The notes under the pieces were generated by a model. The model saw nothing but the letters and a program-made list of their open reading frames with translations, made no database searches and was not told the origin of the DNA. Shown here in pieces: positions 7,472 through 15,484 of a stretch of 18,121 nt of DNA (positions are counted from its first letter, which is position 1; the number at the start of each line of letters is the position of its first letter). The position numbers and the translations under genes were made by a program. The stretch covers positions 1-18,121 of the forward strand of contig SHVP01000048.1 of NCBI GenBank assembly GCA_009694165.1, given 5' to 3'. This stretch comes from Alphaproteobacteria bacterium. Its GTDB lineage: Bacteria > Pseudomonadota > Alphaproteobacteria > SHVP01.

Positions 7472-8371
7472 ATGCCAGCAAGACCCGATCCCGACAAGCT
7501 GATGGAAACCGCGCGCACGCTGGCGGAAGCGCTACCCTACATGCGCGCGTTCAACAAACAGACCTTTGTGGTCAAGTTTGGCGGACATGCCATGGGCGAT
7601 GACGCCCTCGCGCGTTCTTTCGCCGCGGACATTGTTCTGCTCAAGCAGGTCGGTATCAATCCGGTGGTCGTCCATGGTGGCGGGCCACAGATCGGCAAGA
7701 TGCTCGAGCGGCTCAACATCAAGAGCAGCTTCGTCGACGGGCTGCGAATCACTGACGCACCAACAGTAGAGGTCGTCGAGATGGTGTTGGCCGGCACCGT
7801 CAACAAACAGATCGTTTCCAGCATCAGCGCGGTCGGCGGCGTCGCCGTCGGGCTGTCGGGCAAGGATGCCAACCTCATTTCGGCCCGCCGCATGACGCGG
7901 ACGACCCGTGATCCGGATTCGAACATCGAGAAGGTTCTCGACCTCGGCTTTGTCGGCGAACCCACGCACATCAACCCGCATGTTCTGCGGGTGCTGGAAC
8001 AATCGGACATCATCCCCGTGATTGCCCCCACCGGGCTGGGTGACGACGGCCATACCTACAACATCAATGCCGACACCGCGGCCGGCGCCATTGCCGGGGC
8101 CCTCAAGGCCAGCAAACTGATCATGTTGACCGACGTTGCCGGGGTGCTCGACAAGCAAGGCAACCTGATCGAGCGCATCGATGCGGCCAAGGCCAAGGCC
8201 CTGCTGGCCGACGGCACCATTCGCGGCGGCATGATTCCGAAGCTGGAGACGTGCCTCGAAGCCGTGCAGCTCGGTGCTCGGGCCGCCCACATCCTCGACG
8301 GTCGCGTGGCGCACGTGTTGCTGCTCGAGGTGTTCACCGCCCACGGCGTCGGGACGATGATTACGGCTTAG
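7472..8371 (+). CDS. argB: Acetylglutamate kinase
   Basis: This 299-residue enzyme phosphorylates N-acetyl-L-glutamate, the second step of arginine biosynthesis, in the cytoplasm. Amino acid kinase motifs are clear: [10 protein letters not shown] with the phosphate-binding Lys at 35, [10 protein letters not shown] (67-76), an [16 protein letters not shown] substrate segment, [12 protein letters not shown], and [14 protein letters not shown] near the end. The N-terminal helix preceding the kinase core ([14 protein letters not shown]) is the extension found in arginine-inhibited hexameric forms, so feedback control by arginine is likely (inference). The start ATG 7472 gives the usual alphaproteobacterial N-terminus. 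The 3' end overlaps the end of the convergent DUF2336 gene by 11 bases. Confidence 0.96.
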   Translation: MPARPDPDKLMETARTLAEALPYMRAFNKQTFVVKFGGHAMGDDALARSFAADIVLLKQVGINPVVVHGGGPQIGKMLERLNIKSSFVDGLRITDAPTVEVVEMVLAGTVNKQIVSSISAVGGVAVGLSGKDANLISARRMTRTTRDPDSNIEKVLDLGFVGEPTHINPHVLRVLEQSDIIPVIAPTGLGDDGHTYNINADTAAGAIAGALKASKLIMLTDVAGVLDKQGNLIERIDAAKAKALLADGTIRGGMIPKLETCLEAVQLGARAAHILDGRVAHVLLLEVFTAHGVGTMITA

Positions 8372-9684
8372 CCTCTAGCTTTGCGCCCTGACGCGCCACC
8401 GCGTCGCCGAAGTACTCGACGAACCACTGCATCTCCTCCTCGGTCATCGGGTAGTCGACCCCGTTGCGCGCTTTGACTATGTAGGCTGATGAGATGCGCG
8501 CCTGGTGCTTTTGCAGCGCCAAAGCCATGCGCATCGATAGCGCAGCCTTCCAGCACAGCGCCGTCATCGGTTTTCCGGCCTGACTGAGGGTCGCCGTTTT
8601 AGCGACGTCGTAGGGAAGTTTAGCGCGCAGCGCCAAGGCATGATTGACGAACGGTCGCTGGCCCATTGCGGCAGCGGCGCGAATCGCTTCGTCGTCGAGC
8701 TTGCCTTCGGCGAGAAGCTTCGCGCTCTTTTCTCAGCCTCGGCGTCGCCCTCCGCGCCCTGGCGCTTGCCCTTGTCGGCCGACTCGTCGTCCTCGGGTTC
8801 CTCCTTGAGTCGCTTGCGGATCGCCTTGGGCACTTCATCCCGCGTGGCATCGTCGATGTCGTCGCACTCGTTGAGGACGTTCAGCAAGGCGGTGGTGACA
8901 AAACCGGCTATGCGCCGGAGGGCGCCGGTGGACAGCTTCGGGCGACGCACGAGGGGCTCGTGCCAGGACTTTCGGTTGGGTGCCTGGGCGATCAACGAAT
9001 CAAGCGTTTCCTCGCGAATCTGGGCGCTCAGGTTAGCGAGCAACGCGGCAATCGCCATCGTGTCGTTCGCGTCGACGATGGCGTCGAAAACGACCGAACT
9101 CAGATTGCGCCGGCGGGAAATCGCGCTGAGGACCTCAGGCGAGCCCTTGCTGGCGACGATTTTCAACAGATCGCGGTCTCTGAGCAGGACCGAGTACTGC
9201 AGGATGGGCGTCGAGACGATGTGCTCGATATCGCGCTCCAACTTCTGAATGACGTGGCGGGAAACATTGCTTGCGTTCGTGATTTCCTCGGCGACGATCT
9301 GACGGACCTCGGCGACGTGGTCCTGGGCGAGAATCTTGAGCACTTCGAAGGTCAGTTGCTGCAGCTTCTCCGACTCGGTCTCGGAAATGCCGGGAATCAG
9401 GCGCCCGATTTTTTGTGCCAGCACCTTGCGCACTTCATCGTCGGTGTCGCGCGCCAGGATCTTGTCGGCCTGGCGGGGCGTTGCGGTGTTGGCCGCAATC
9501 TTGACCCGCACCTCGGCAGCCTTGTCGGCGGCGAGGAAATAGAGGATCTCCGGCCGCGCATCCTCGCGACTGGCTAGGTCGGCGCGTACGGTCGCGTCGG
9601 TGTGGCCCGCCAGGTCCTTCTCTGATCGTAGGTGATCTGCGGCTTCTTGTTGCCCTGGGTCCAGCCAAATAGGCGGTTCAGCAT
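8361..9684 (-). pseudogene. DUF2336 family protein, interrupted by two single-base deletions
   Basis: The reading starts at ATG 9684 (MLNRLFGWTQGNKKPQITYDQ). It must gain one base near 9622 to continue as EKDLAGHTDATVRADLASRED, and one more near 8718-8726 to pass from AEKRAR into LLAEGKLDDEAIRAAAAM. It ends at TAA 8361-8363. The span is 1324 bases; adding two gives exactly 442 codons. The restored 441-residue protein is a helical repeat protein (HEAT-like pairs such as DARPEILYFLAADKAAEVR) with an acidic/basic linker and a conserved C-terminal segment, matching the DUF2336 family of unknown function. As it stands, translation from 9684 would stop early. The ATG lies two bases after the TGA of the upstream GGDEF reading frame, so the two form an operon. 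Real decay and assembly error cannot be separated here. Confidence 0.8.
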
Positions 9685-9686
9685 GG

Positions 9687-10487
9687 TCAACGACTCTGTT
9701 CGATCGGGGCCCGACCCGGCCCGGGCGAAAGCGCGTAGCGACCCTTGCCGCCTCGCATGGAGCTGTACATCGTTTCGTCCGCACGCGCGACTAGGCCATC
9801 AAACGGTTCGTCGGAATCAGGGTCGGTCACGGCGATGCCGACCGAGATCCCCAGCGAAAACTCCTCGGTGCCGGAGAACCGCTGCAGAATCTTGCTTTCG
9901 GCCAGTAGTGCCTCCGCCTTGGCGATGGCCGCCGACTGATCCATTTCCTCGAGCCCCATGGAAAATTCGTCGCCGCCGAGCCGAGCGACCACATCACCGG
10001 CGCGACTGGTGCGCACCAATAACGATGCCAACATCTTGAGCGCCTCATCCCCTTGCTGGTGGCCGCCAATGTCATTGACCTTCTCAAAATTGTCCAAATC
10101 CACGTAGAACAGGGCGGCGCGGCGGTTGAACAGCTTGGTGAGCTCGTCGGTGCGGGACAGTTCTTCCAGCTTTTCGCGCCCCTCAATTTGCGCCAGCGCG
10201 ATCCCAAGATGATCCGCAGCGTCGGCCAGCAACGCCCGGTCCTCGTCATCCCAGGGCCCATCCTGGTCGGTGCGGGCGACGCAGAGAGCGCCCTTGATCC
10301 TGTCGTGGTGGGCGGCCTTGGCGATCAACGCGTGCCAGGTGTGGTCCTTAATGCGGACAAAAATGTCGCTGGAGGTGCCGCACATCTGATCGGATACCGC
10401 GCTGGCGAGCGGCGCTGGCAGCACGCCACCCGGTCCGGCGTATTGCAACGGCGCCCCGAACAGACCATGGCCATCGGCGCGACACAT
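9687..10487 (-). CDS. GGDEF domain fragment: 3' half of a split PAS-GAF-GGDEF protein
   Basis: This 266-codon frame lies directly after, and in the same frame as, the PAS frame upstream; only a TGA at 10488-10490 separates them. It holds the second half of a GAF-like domain (residues ~1-105, ending DHLGIALAQIEGRE) and a GGDEF domain, which in intact form makes c-di-GMP from two GTP. The active-site GGDEF is present, preceded by RAGD five residues upstream, a possible inhibitory RxxD site. However, NRRA is followed directly by ALFYVDLDNF, whereas GGDEF domains normally have about 20 more residues there, so helix alpha-1 seems lost. An ATG directly follows the TGA, but it sits inside the GAF fold, so separate expression of a working protein is doubtful. 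Most likely this is the tail of a pseudogene. Confidence 0.75.
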   Translation of the reverse strand: MCRADGHGLFGAPLQYAGPGGVLPAPLASAVSDQMCGTSSDIFVRIKDHTWHALIAKAAHHDRIKGALCVARTDQDGPWDDEDRALLADAADHLGIALAQIEGREKLEELSRTDELTKLFNRRAALFYVDLDNFEKVNDIGGHQQGDEALKMLASLLVRTSRAGDVVARLGGDEFSMGLEEMDQSAAIAKAEALLAESKILQRFSGTEEFSLGISVGIAVTDPDSDEPFDGLVARADETMYSSMRGGKGRYALSPGPGRAPIEQSR

Positions 10488-11339
10488 TCAACTGAACGTC
10501 GCCCGCAAGATCGTGGCGGTCGATCTTACCGCGGCGCCCAGGATCTTGGGCGGCTCCACTTCGGTGCGAATCGAGGTGACGATTTCCCCAGCCAACTGCT
10601 CGTGGTCGCGTATGCGCTTGAGCGCGGCATCCTTCTTGCGCGCCTCGGTAACGTCGTGACAGACGCCGCGTGCCCCCACCCATTGACGCTGTTCGTCGAA
10701 GACCGGAATGCACGAAGTCAGCAGGCATGCCGGTTCTCCGCTGCGGTCGACCAGCCAGACCTCGACGTCCTCAAGGGGAACGCGACTGTCGAAGGGCAGC
10801 GGCCCGGACTCGCCGCCGTCCGGCGGAGCGACGCGCATCGTGGCGGCGGAACGCCCAAATAGTTCGCGCGCCGGATAGCCCATCGCGCCACGGCCCGAAA
10901 CGAAAGTGAACTTGCCGTCGCGATTGGTTTCCCAGGCGAAATTCGCCGAACAACTGACCAGGTCCTTGAACAACTGGCGCGACGACACCAGGGCATCGAT
11001 GAAGTTCCGCTCCAGGGTCGACTCGCGCATCAACACGATGGCGTAGGACCTGCCGCGATGGCTGAGTGGCAAGACGACGAGATCGAGCACGATCGACCGG
11101 CTATCGCGCTCGATATCAAACTCGCCCTTTGCGGGAACGCTCCCCGTTACCGCACCGCGCACGAGTTCGCCCAGTGTCGCCGCCATCCCCGCCCGGACAT
11201 GGTCGACCAACGGTGCGACCGCTGCGTTGGCGGCCAAAATTCGACTCTGGTCGTCGAAGAGAAGGGCAGGACCCAGAAAGGCTGCCACCACCGTGCGCGG
11301 CGCCAGCGACAATTCCTCGGGGACGGTGGTCGTGGACAT
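10488..11339 (-). CDS. PAS-domain sensor fragment: 5' half of a split PAS-GAF-GGDEF protein
   Basis: This is a 283-residue cytoplasmic sensor part with no signal peptide or membrane segment. Residues ~18-65 (FLGPALLFDDQSRILAAN...) look like a degenerate PAS domain. Residues ~120-235 are a second PAS domain with its PAC tail (SANFAWETNRDGKFTFVSG ... GVCHDVTEARKKDAALKR). The last ~40 residues begin a GAF-like domain (EIVTSIRTEVEPPKILGAAV) that is cut by TGA 10488-10490 and continues in the same frame in the downstream fragment. Counting the TGA as one codon, the original protein would be 550 residues. The ligand is unknown. The start is ATG 11339; a GGCGGG lies immediately upstream, too close to be an ideal ribosome-binding site. 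It is divergent from the nucleotidase gene. Confidence 0.8.
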   Translation of the reverse strand: MSTTTVPEELSLAPRTVVAAFLGPALLFDDQSRILAANAAVAPLVDHVRAGMAATLGELVRGAVTGSVPAKGEFDIERDSRSIVLDLVVLPLSHRGRSYAIVLMRESTLERNFIDALVSSRQLFKDLVSCSANFAWETNRDGKFTFVSGRGAMGYPARELFGRSAATMRVAPPDGGESGPLPFDSRVPLEDVEVWLVDRSGEPACLLTSCIPVFDEQRQWVGARGVCHDVTEARKKDAALKRIRDHEQLAGEIVTSIRTEVEPPKILGAAVRSTATILRATFS

Positions 11340-11365
11340 CCCGCCAAACTAGCGAAAATCCGCCC

Positions 11366-11404
11366 CGGCGAGGACTCGCCGCGACGGCGCCCTTGCGAGG
11401 CGCC
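11366..11404. repeat. Two adjacent GC hairpins between divergent genes
   Basis: CGGCGA/TCGCCG (11366-11381, loop of four) and CGGCGCC/GGCGCCG (11385-11405, loop of seven) lie side by side in the 88-bp gap between the divergent PAS gene and nucleotidase gene. They could be operator sites or leader hairpins. GC-rich DNA gives such stems by chance, so support is weak. No convincing -35/-10 pair is visible in this gap on either strand. Confidence 0.25.
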
Positions 11405-11427
11405 GGCCGCTCCGCCCACACTTCGGC

Positions 11428-12255
11428 ATGATCCGCAGGACCGCCCAAGACATTGCGGATACCGAGGCCTGGATATTCGATCTCGACAACACCCTCTATC
11501 CGGAGAGTTGCGACCTCTTCCCGCAAGTCGAGCGGCGCATTCGCGCATTTGTCGGTGTCACCCTGTCGGTCGACGAGCCGACGGCGCGCGACCTGCAACG
11601 ACGCTATGGGGAGCGCTACGGCAGCACGCTGCGCGGGCTGATGAGCGAGCACCAGGTCGATGCCGAGGGCTTTCTGCGTTATGTCCACGATATCGACTAC
11701 GGGTCGCTCCAGCCGAATCCGGCCCTGGATCGGGCCCTCGCAGGTCTCGCCGGACGCAAGACGATCTTTACCAACGGTTCGGTGGCCCACGCCCGAGAGG
11801 TTCTCGCCCACCTCGGGATCGCGCGACATTTCGACGATGTTTTCGATATCGCGGTGGCAGACTACTGGCCGAAACCCAACATCGCGCCCTACCGTGCGCT
11901 TTTGCACCGCCTGGCCGTCAAGCCCAGCGCCGCGATCATGGTCGAAGACATGCCCCGCAATCTCGAACCGGCGGCTCAGCTCGGCATGACCACGGTCTGG
12001 GTGGAGAACAACCATCCGCGCGCGGTCCTCGACCCGGGGGCACCACATGTCCACCATCGAGTCCGCGATCTTGCCGGCTTGGCTGGGTGGCGCGGCTCCC
12101 ACCAGGTCGGCGCGTTGACTCCCGGGTCGGCCCCGGTATGTTCACGCGAGCAAGCAGGGGACTGGAACCATGGGCGCCGACCTCCAACGGATCATCGAAG
12201 AAGCCTGGGAAAGCCGCGACCAGATCGGCGGGAAGACGACTGGCGCGGTTCGTGA
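11428..12255 (+). CDS. Pyrimidine 5'-nucleotidase, HAD superfamily (C-terminus probably frameshifted)
   Basis: This HAD-superfamily phosphatase of the Sdt1-like pyrimidine 5'-nucleotidase type is expected to dephosphorylate pyrimidine nucleotides. HAD motifs are intact: motif [10 protein letters not shown] with Asp18 and Asp20, motif II FTNGS (114-118), Lys149 in WPKPN, and motif [10 protein letters not shown] (172-179). The open frame is 275 residues and overlaps dapD by 86 bases, which is odd. The tail after about residue 214 is Arg/Pro-rich and unlike the family. If one T at 12071-12072 is removed, the reading becomes DLPAWLGGA and stops at TGA 12116-12118, giving 229 residues, the usual size, and freeing the dapD promoter region. 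The core enzyme should be unaffected if only the tail is altered. Confidence 0.85.
   Translation: MIRRTAQDIADTEAWIFDLDNTLYPESCDLFPQVERRIRAFVGVTLSVDEPTARDLQRRYGERYGSTLRGLMSEHQVDAEGFLRYVHDIDYGSLQPNPALDRALAGLAGRKTIFTNGSVAHAREVLAHLGIARHFDDVFDIAVADYWPKPNIAPYRALLHRLAVKPSAAIMVEDMPRNLEPAAQLGMTTVWVENNHPRAVLDPGAPHVHHRVRDLAGLAGWRGSHQVGALTPGSAPVCSREQAGDWNHGRRPPTDHRRSLGKPRPDRREDDWRGS
12115..12142 (+). promoter_or_regulatory. Predicted sigma70-type promoter for dapD-dapE
   Basis: TTGACT (12115-12120) and TATGTT (12137-12142) are separated by 16 bases. The predicted transcript would start near 12149, about 20 bases before the dapD ATG, leaving room for the AGGGGA ribosome-binding site. The -35 element overlaps the TGA that would end the frame-corrected nucleotidase. 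Confidence 0.5.
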
Positions 12256-13012
12256 CGCGGTCGAGCGCGCCTTGGAAGCGCTCGACACCGGCGAAATGCG
12301 CGTCGCCGAGCGAATGGCGTCGGGATGGGTGGTTCACCAGTGGCTGAAGAAGGCGGTCTTGCTGTCCTTCCGCTTAAACGACATGCAGAAAATCGCCGGC
12401 GGACCGGGCAACAAGACGCCGTGGTACGACAAAGTCGCGTCCAAGTTCGAGGGTTGGTCAGGCCAACGCTTTGCCGCCGCCGGATTGCGCGCGGTGCCCG
12501 GAAGCATCGTGCGGCGGTCAGCTTATGTTGCCCCGGGCGTCGTGCTGATGCCGTCTTTCGTCAATGTCGGGGCCTATGTCGGATCGGGCACCATGATCGA
12601 CACCTGGGCCACCGTCGGCAGTTGCGCGCAAATTGGAAAGAATTGTCATATTTCGGGTGGCGCCGGGATCGGCGGCGTGTTGGAGCCGCTGCAGGCCAAT
12701 CCCGTGATCATCGAGGACGACTGCTTCGTCGGGGCGCGATCAGAGGTTGCCGAGGGCGTCATCGTTGAAACCGGTTCAGTTCTTTCAATGGGCGTCTTCA
12801 TCGGCGCTTCGACCAAGATCGTCGATCGGGCGACCGGCGAGATCCGCTTTGGCCGCGTGCCGGCCTACTCGGTCGTTGTTCCCGGCTCGTTGCCGGGCAA
12901 GCCGCTCGCCAATGGGCAACCCGGTCCATCGCTCTATTGTGCCGTTATCGTCAAGCGAGTGGACGCCCAAACGCGGGCCAAGACCGCGATCAACGAATTG
13001 CTCCGCGAATAG
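12170..13012 (+). CDS. dapD: 2,3,4,5-tetrahydropyridine-2,6-dicarboxylate N-succinyltransferase
   Basis: This 280-residue acyltransferase transfers succinyl from succinyl-CoA to tetrahydrodipicolinate in the succinylase branch of lysine and meso-diaminopimelate synthesis. It has an N-terminal helical domain (to about residue 100) followed by a left-handed beta-helix of hexapeptide repeats ([32 protein letters not shown] and onward). Segments typical of DapD are [27 protein letters not shown] and [19 protein letters not shown]. It has full family length and no anomalies. The start ATG 12170 has AGGGGA upstream. It is followed after 19 bases by dapE, the next enzyme but one in the same pathway. 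Confidence 0.97.
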   Translation: MGADLQRIIEEAWESRDQIGGKTTGAVRDAVERALEALDTGEMRVAERMASGWVVHQWLKKAVLLSFRLNDMQKIAGGPGNKTPWYDKVASKFEGWSGQRFAAAGLRAVPGSIVRRSAYVAPGVVLMPSFVNVGAYVGSGTMIDTWATVGSCAQIGKNCHISGGAGIGGVLEPLQANPVIIEDDCFVGARSEVAEGVIVETGSVLSMGVFIGASTKIVDRATGEIRFGRVPAYSVVVPGSLPGKPLANGQPGPSLYCAVIVKRVDAQTRAKTAINELLRE

Positions 13013-13031
13013 AACCAGCGGAGTCGCCATC

Positions 13032-14192
13032 ATGACCGGCCATCGAGTCGATCCCTTGGAGCTTGCGCGGGCGATGATCCGCTGCAACAGCGTGACGCCG
13101 GCCGACGGCGGCACGCTCGATCGTCTGCAGGCCGTGCTAATAGATCTTGGATTCTGCTGTGAACGGTTGCCGTTCAGCGAGCCCGGCACCGATACGATCG
13201 ACAACTTATATGCGCGCCGCGGTGACGGCGGGCGGCATTTCTGCTTTGCCGGCCACAGCGACGTGGTGCCGGTTGGCGATCGCCAGGCCTGGACGGTCGA
13301 TCCCTTCGGCGCGGTCGTGGCGGAGGGCTACCTGTTCGGCCGCGGCGCCGCCGACATGAAGACCGCCATCGCTTGCTTTACCGCCGCGGTCGACCGCTTC
13401 CTAGCGCGGCGCGGCGGCTCGTTTGCCGGGTCGATCAGCCTTCTCATCACCGGCGATGAAGAGGGCCCTTCGATCAACGGAACGAAGAAAGTCCTGGAGT
13501 TCCTGGCGGCACGGGGCGAGCGGATCGACGCCTGCCTGGTCGGTGAGCCGACCAATCCCGAGCGGCTGGGCGAGATGATCAAGATCGGGCGCCGCGGCTC
13601 GGTCACCGGCCAGCTGCGAGTCTTCGGGGCGCAAGGTCATGTCGCCTATCCGCATTTGGCCGACAATCCTATTCCGCGCCTGCTCCGTATGCTTAGCGCG
13701 ATCGCCGCCAAGGTACTCGACACGGGCACCAAGAATTTTCAGCCCTCCAACCTCGAGGTGACCTCGATCGACGTGGGCAACCCGGCCAGCAACGTCATTC
13801 CCGCCGAAGCCCGTGCCACCTTCAACATCCGTTTCAACGACCGGCATACATCGCAGTCGCTGGTGGATTGGCTGAACGGCGAGTTCGCCGCGGTCGGCGG
13901 CCGCTACGAATTCAGCCACCAGGTCACCGGCGAAGCGTTCTTGACCCCGCCCGGTCCGCTGTCGGACTTGATCAGTCGCGCCGTCGAACGACGGCTCGGG
14001 GTAAAGCCCGCCTTCAGCACCACCGGCGGCACCTCGGACGCCCGCTTCATCAGGAACTATGCGCCGGTCGCCGAGTTCGGCATGGTCGGTCAAACGATGC
14101 ACAAGGTCGACGAACGCGCCCGTTTGAGCGATATCGCTGCGTTGACCGACATCTACGGCGACATTCTCGACCTCTACTTCGCCAACCGATGA
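13032..14192 (+). CDS. dapE: Succinyl-diaminopimelate desuccinylase
   Basis: This 386-residue M20-family zinc amidohydrolase removes succinate from N-succinyl-L,L-diaminopimelate, leading to diaminopimelate and lysine. Metal and catalytic motifs are all present: [12 protein letters not shown] (His75), GRGAADMKT (Asp108), [12 protein letters not shown] (Glu143/Glu144) and the late ligand His in GQTMHKVDE. The frame stays open about 285 bases upstream into dapD, but ATG 13032 ([12 protein letters not shown]) has GGAG eight bases upstream and gives the family's normal N-terminus. Its TGA overlaps the ATG of the downstream membrane protein gene (ATGA), so the two are probably translationally coupled. 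Confidence 0.97.
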   Translation: MTGHRVDPLELARAMIRCNSVTPADGGTLDRLQAVLIDLGFCCERLPFSEPGTDTIDNLYARRGDGGRHFCFAGHSDVVPVGDRQAWTVDPFGAVVAEGYLFGRGAADMKTAIACFTAAVDRFLARRGGSFAGSISLLITGDEEGPSINGTKKVLEFLAARGERIDACLVGEPTNPERLGEMIKIGRRGSVTGQLRVFGAQGHVAYPHLADNPIPRLLRMLSAIAAKVLDTGTKNFQPSNLEVTSIDVGNPASNVIPAEARATFNIRFNDRHTSQSLVDWLNGEFAAVGGRYEFSHQVTGEAFLTPPGPLSDLISRAVERRLGVKPAFSTTGGTSDARFIRNYAPVAEFGMVGQTMHKVDERARLSDIAALTDIYGDILDLYFANR

Positions 14193-14752
14193 CGCGCCGA
14201 GACGTCGGGGCGGCGCTGTTCGGCGCCTACCGTTTGGCGCGCTTCGACGCGGCAGGAATCCGCTACTTCGATCTCTCGCTTGACGGCTTCTGGCAATCGT
14301 TTGCCGCCGCCCTCCTATGCCTGCCCCTCCATGGCTATGTGCGCATCGCCTCAAGGCCGCCGGGTGACGATGCAATCGCCTACTATGTCGTTCAGCTCAT
14401 CGGCTACGGCGTCGGCTGGGTGGCGTGGCCGCTCTTGATGATCGCGCTCGCCCGCACGCTAATCTTGGGCCGCGGCTACGTCCCCTACATCATCGCGACG
14501 AACTGGAGCAGCGTGTGGATCACGCTGGTTCTCGCACCCTCGCAGTTTCTCTTCCTGTCGGCCGGAACCCGCGGCGTCGCTGCCGTCCTCTATCTGCTCT
14601 CCCTCGGATTTGTCTTCAGCTACCAGTGGTTCGTCGCGCGAGCCGCACTTGGCGCAACCAAGCCAACCACGGTGTTGATCGTCGGCTGCCAGTTCCTGCT
14701 TGATTTCGTGATTGCCCTCGCCACCGATCGACTGGCTCAGTCCTTGGGGTAA
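14189..14752 (+). CDS. Multi-pass membrane protein of unknown function, coupled to dapE
   Basis: This is a 187-residue hydrophobic protein I cannot assign to a functional family. About five membrane segments are visible, near residues 34-52, 65-86, 98-122, 128-148 and 160-178. The N-terminal ~30 residues are soluble and basic/aromatic ([27 protein letters not shown]). There is no signal peptide cleavage site or known catalytic motif. The general layout resembles Yip1-like membrane proteins, but that is only an impression. The start is taken from the ATGA overlap with the dapE stop. The 3' end overlaps the end of convergent truA by 16 bases. Coupling to dapE suggests co-expression; it does not show a role in lysine or peptidoglycan synthesis. 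Confidence 0.8.
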   Translation: MTRRDVGAALFGAYRLARFDAAGIRYFDLSLDGFWQSFAAALLCLPLHGYVRIASRPPGDDAIAYYVVQLIGYGVGWVAWPLLMIALARTLILGRGYVPYIIATNWSSVWITLVLAPSQFLFLSAGTRGVAAVLYLLSLGFVFSYQWFVARAALGATKPTTVLIVGCQFLLDFVIALATDRLAQSLG

Positions 14753-15483
14753 CCAACGGCGAGAAGGTAGAGCCCTTGGGCCGGCGCCGTCGGTCCGGCA
14801 CGACTGCGATCGCGCGCGGCAAGCGCGGTCGCCACGGCATCTTCCTGCCATGCCCCTTCGCCAACCCGTTTCAGCGTTCCGACCATGGAGCGAACTTGGT
14901 TATGGAGGAACGATCGCGCGACGGCGCTAACCAGAAGATGGTCGCCGCGTCGCGCGACGGTTAGTCGATCGAGCGTCTTTTCCGGCGACGCCGCCTGACA
15001 TTGCGCGGAACGGAATGTCGTGAAATCGTGCCGCCCGACCAGCGCTTTGGCGGCGCGATGCATGGCTCGCGCGTTCAGACGCTGAGGCACGTGCCAGACG
15101 CAATCACGCTCGACGGTCGGCGGGGCACGACGGTTGAGAATGCGGTACTCGTATTTCCGCCACAAGGCCGAGAAACGAGCGTGAAAATCGGCGTTCACGG
15201 CCGCCGCCCGCAGCACGACGACCGGCGTCAGGCGCAAATGGAAATTGAGCGCGTTCATGACGGTCTCCGGGCTTGTATCCTTGGCCAGATCGAAGTGGGC
15301 CACCTGCCCGAGTGCGTGGACGCCGGCATCCGTCCGCCCCGCACCGAACAGGGTCACGACCTCACCCGAGAAGGCCGCGATCGCCTCTTCGATCGTGGCC
15401 TGGATCGAGGGACCGTTCTCCTGACGTTGCCAACCAACGAAGGGCGTGCCGTCGTATTCGATGTCGATGCGAAATCGCCGCAT
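14737..15483 (-). CDS. truA: tRNA pseudouridine(38-40) synthase TruA
   Basis: This 248-residue enzyme converts uridines 38-40 in the anticodon arm of tRNAs to pseudouridine. The catalytic Asp is Asp52 in [14 protein letters not shown], the TruA family signature, and the N-terminus [19 protein letters not shown] is typical. Further conserved stretches are [20 protein letters not shown] and [14 protein letters not shown]. The start is ATG 15483, one base after the fmt TGA; an upstream TTG at 15492 is less likely. It is the last gene of the def-fmt-truA run. Its 3' end overlaps the convergent membrane-protein gene. Confidence 0.96.
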   Translation of the reverse strand: MRRFRIDIEYDGTPFVGWQRQENGPSIQATIEEAIAAFSGEVVTLFGAGRTDAGVHALGQVAHFDLAKDTSPETVMNALNFHLRLTPVVVLRAAAVNADFHARFSALWRKYEYRILNRRAPPTVERDCVWHVPQRLNARAMHRAAKALVGRHDFTTFRSAQCQAASPEKTLDRLTVARRGDHLLVSAVARSFLHNQVRSMVGTLKRVGEGAWQEDAVATALAARDRSRAGPTAPAQGLYLLAVGYPKD

Positions 15484-15484
15484 G

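Noticed and set aside
9685..9784. GTG 9784 as start of the DUF2336 gene
   Set aside because: The added residues are Arg/Pro-rich and antisense-like and lie inside the GGDEF coding sequence. The true N-terminus MLNRLFG is in another frame at 9684.
10488..10490. TGA read as selenocysteine or by programmed readthrough
   Set aside because: No SECIS-like hairpin directly after the TGA is apparent, and a GAF domain start is not a known selenocysteine site. With other lesions nearby, a nonsense mutation is simpler.
11058..12347. A 429-codon + strand frame across the PAS gene, nucleotidase and dapD start
   Set aside because: It crosses three supported genes in other frames and is Arg/Pro-rich without motifs.
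12747..13031. An upstream extension of the dapE reading frame
   Set aside because: It overlaps the beta-helix coding part of dapD. ATG 13032 has a ribosome-binding site and gives the normal DapE N-terminus.
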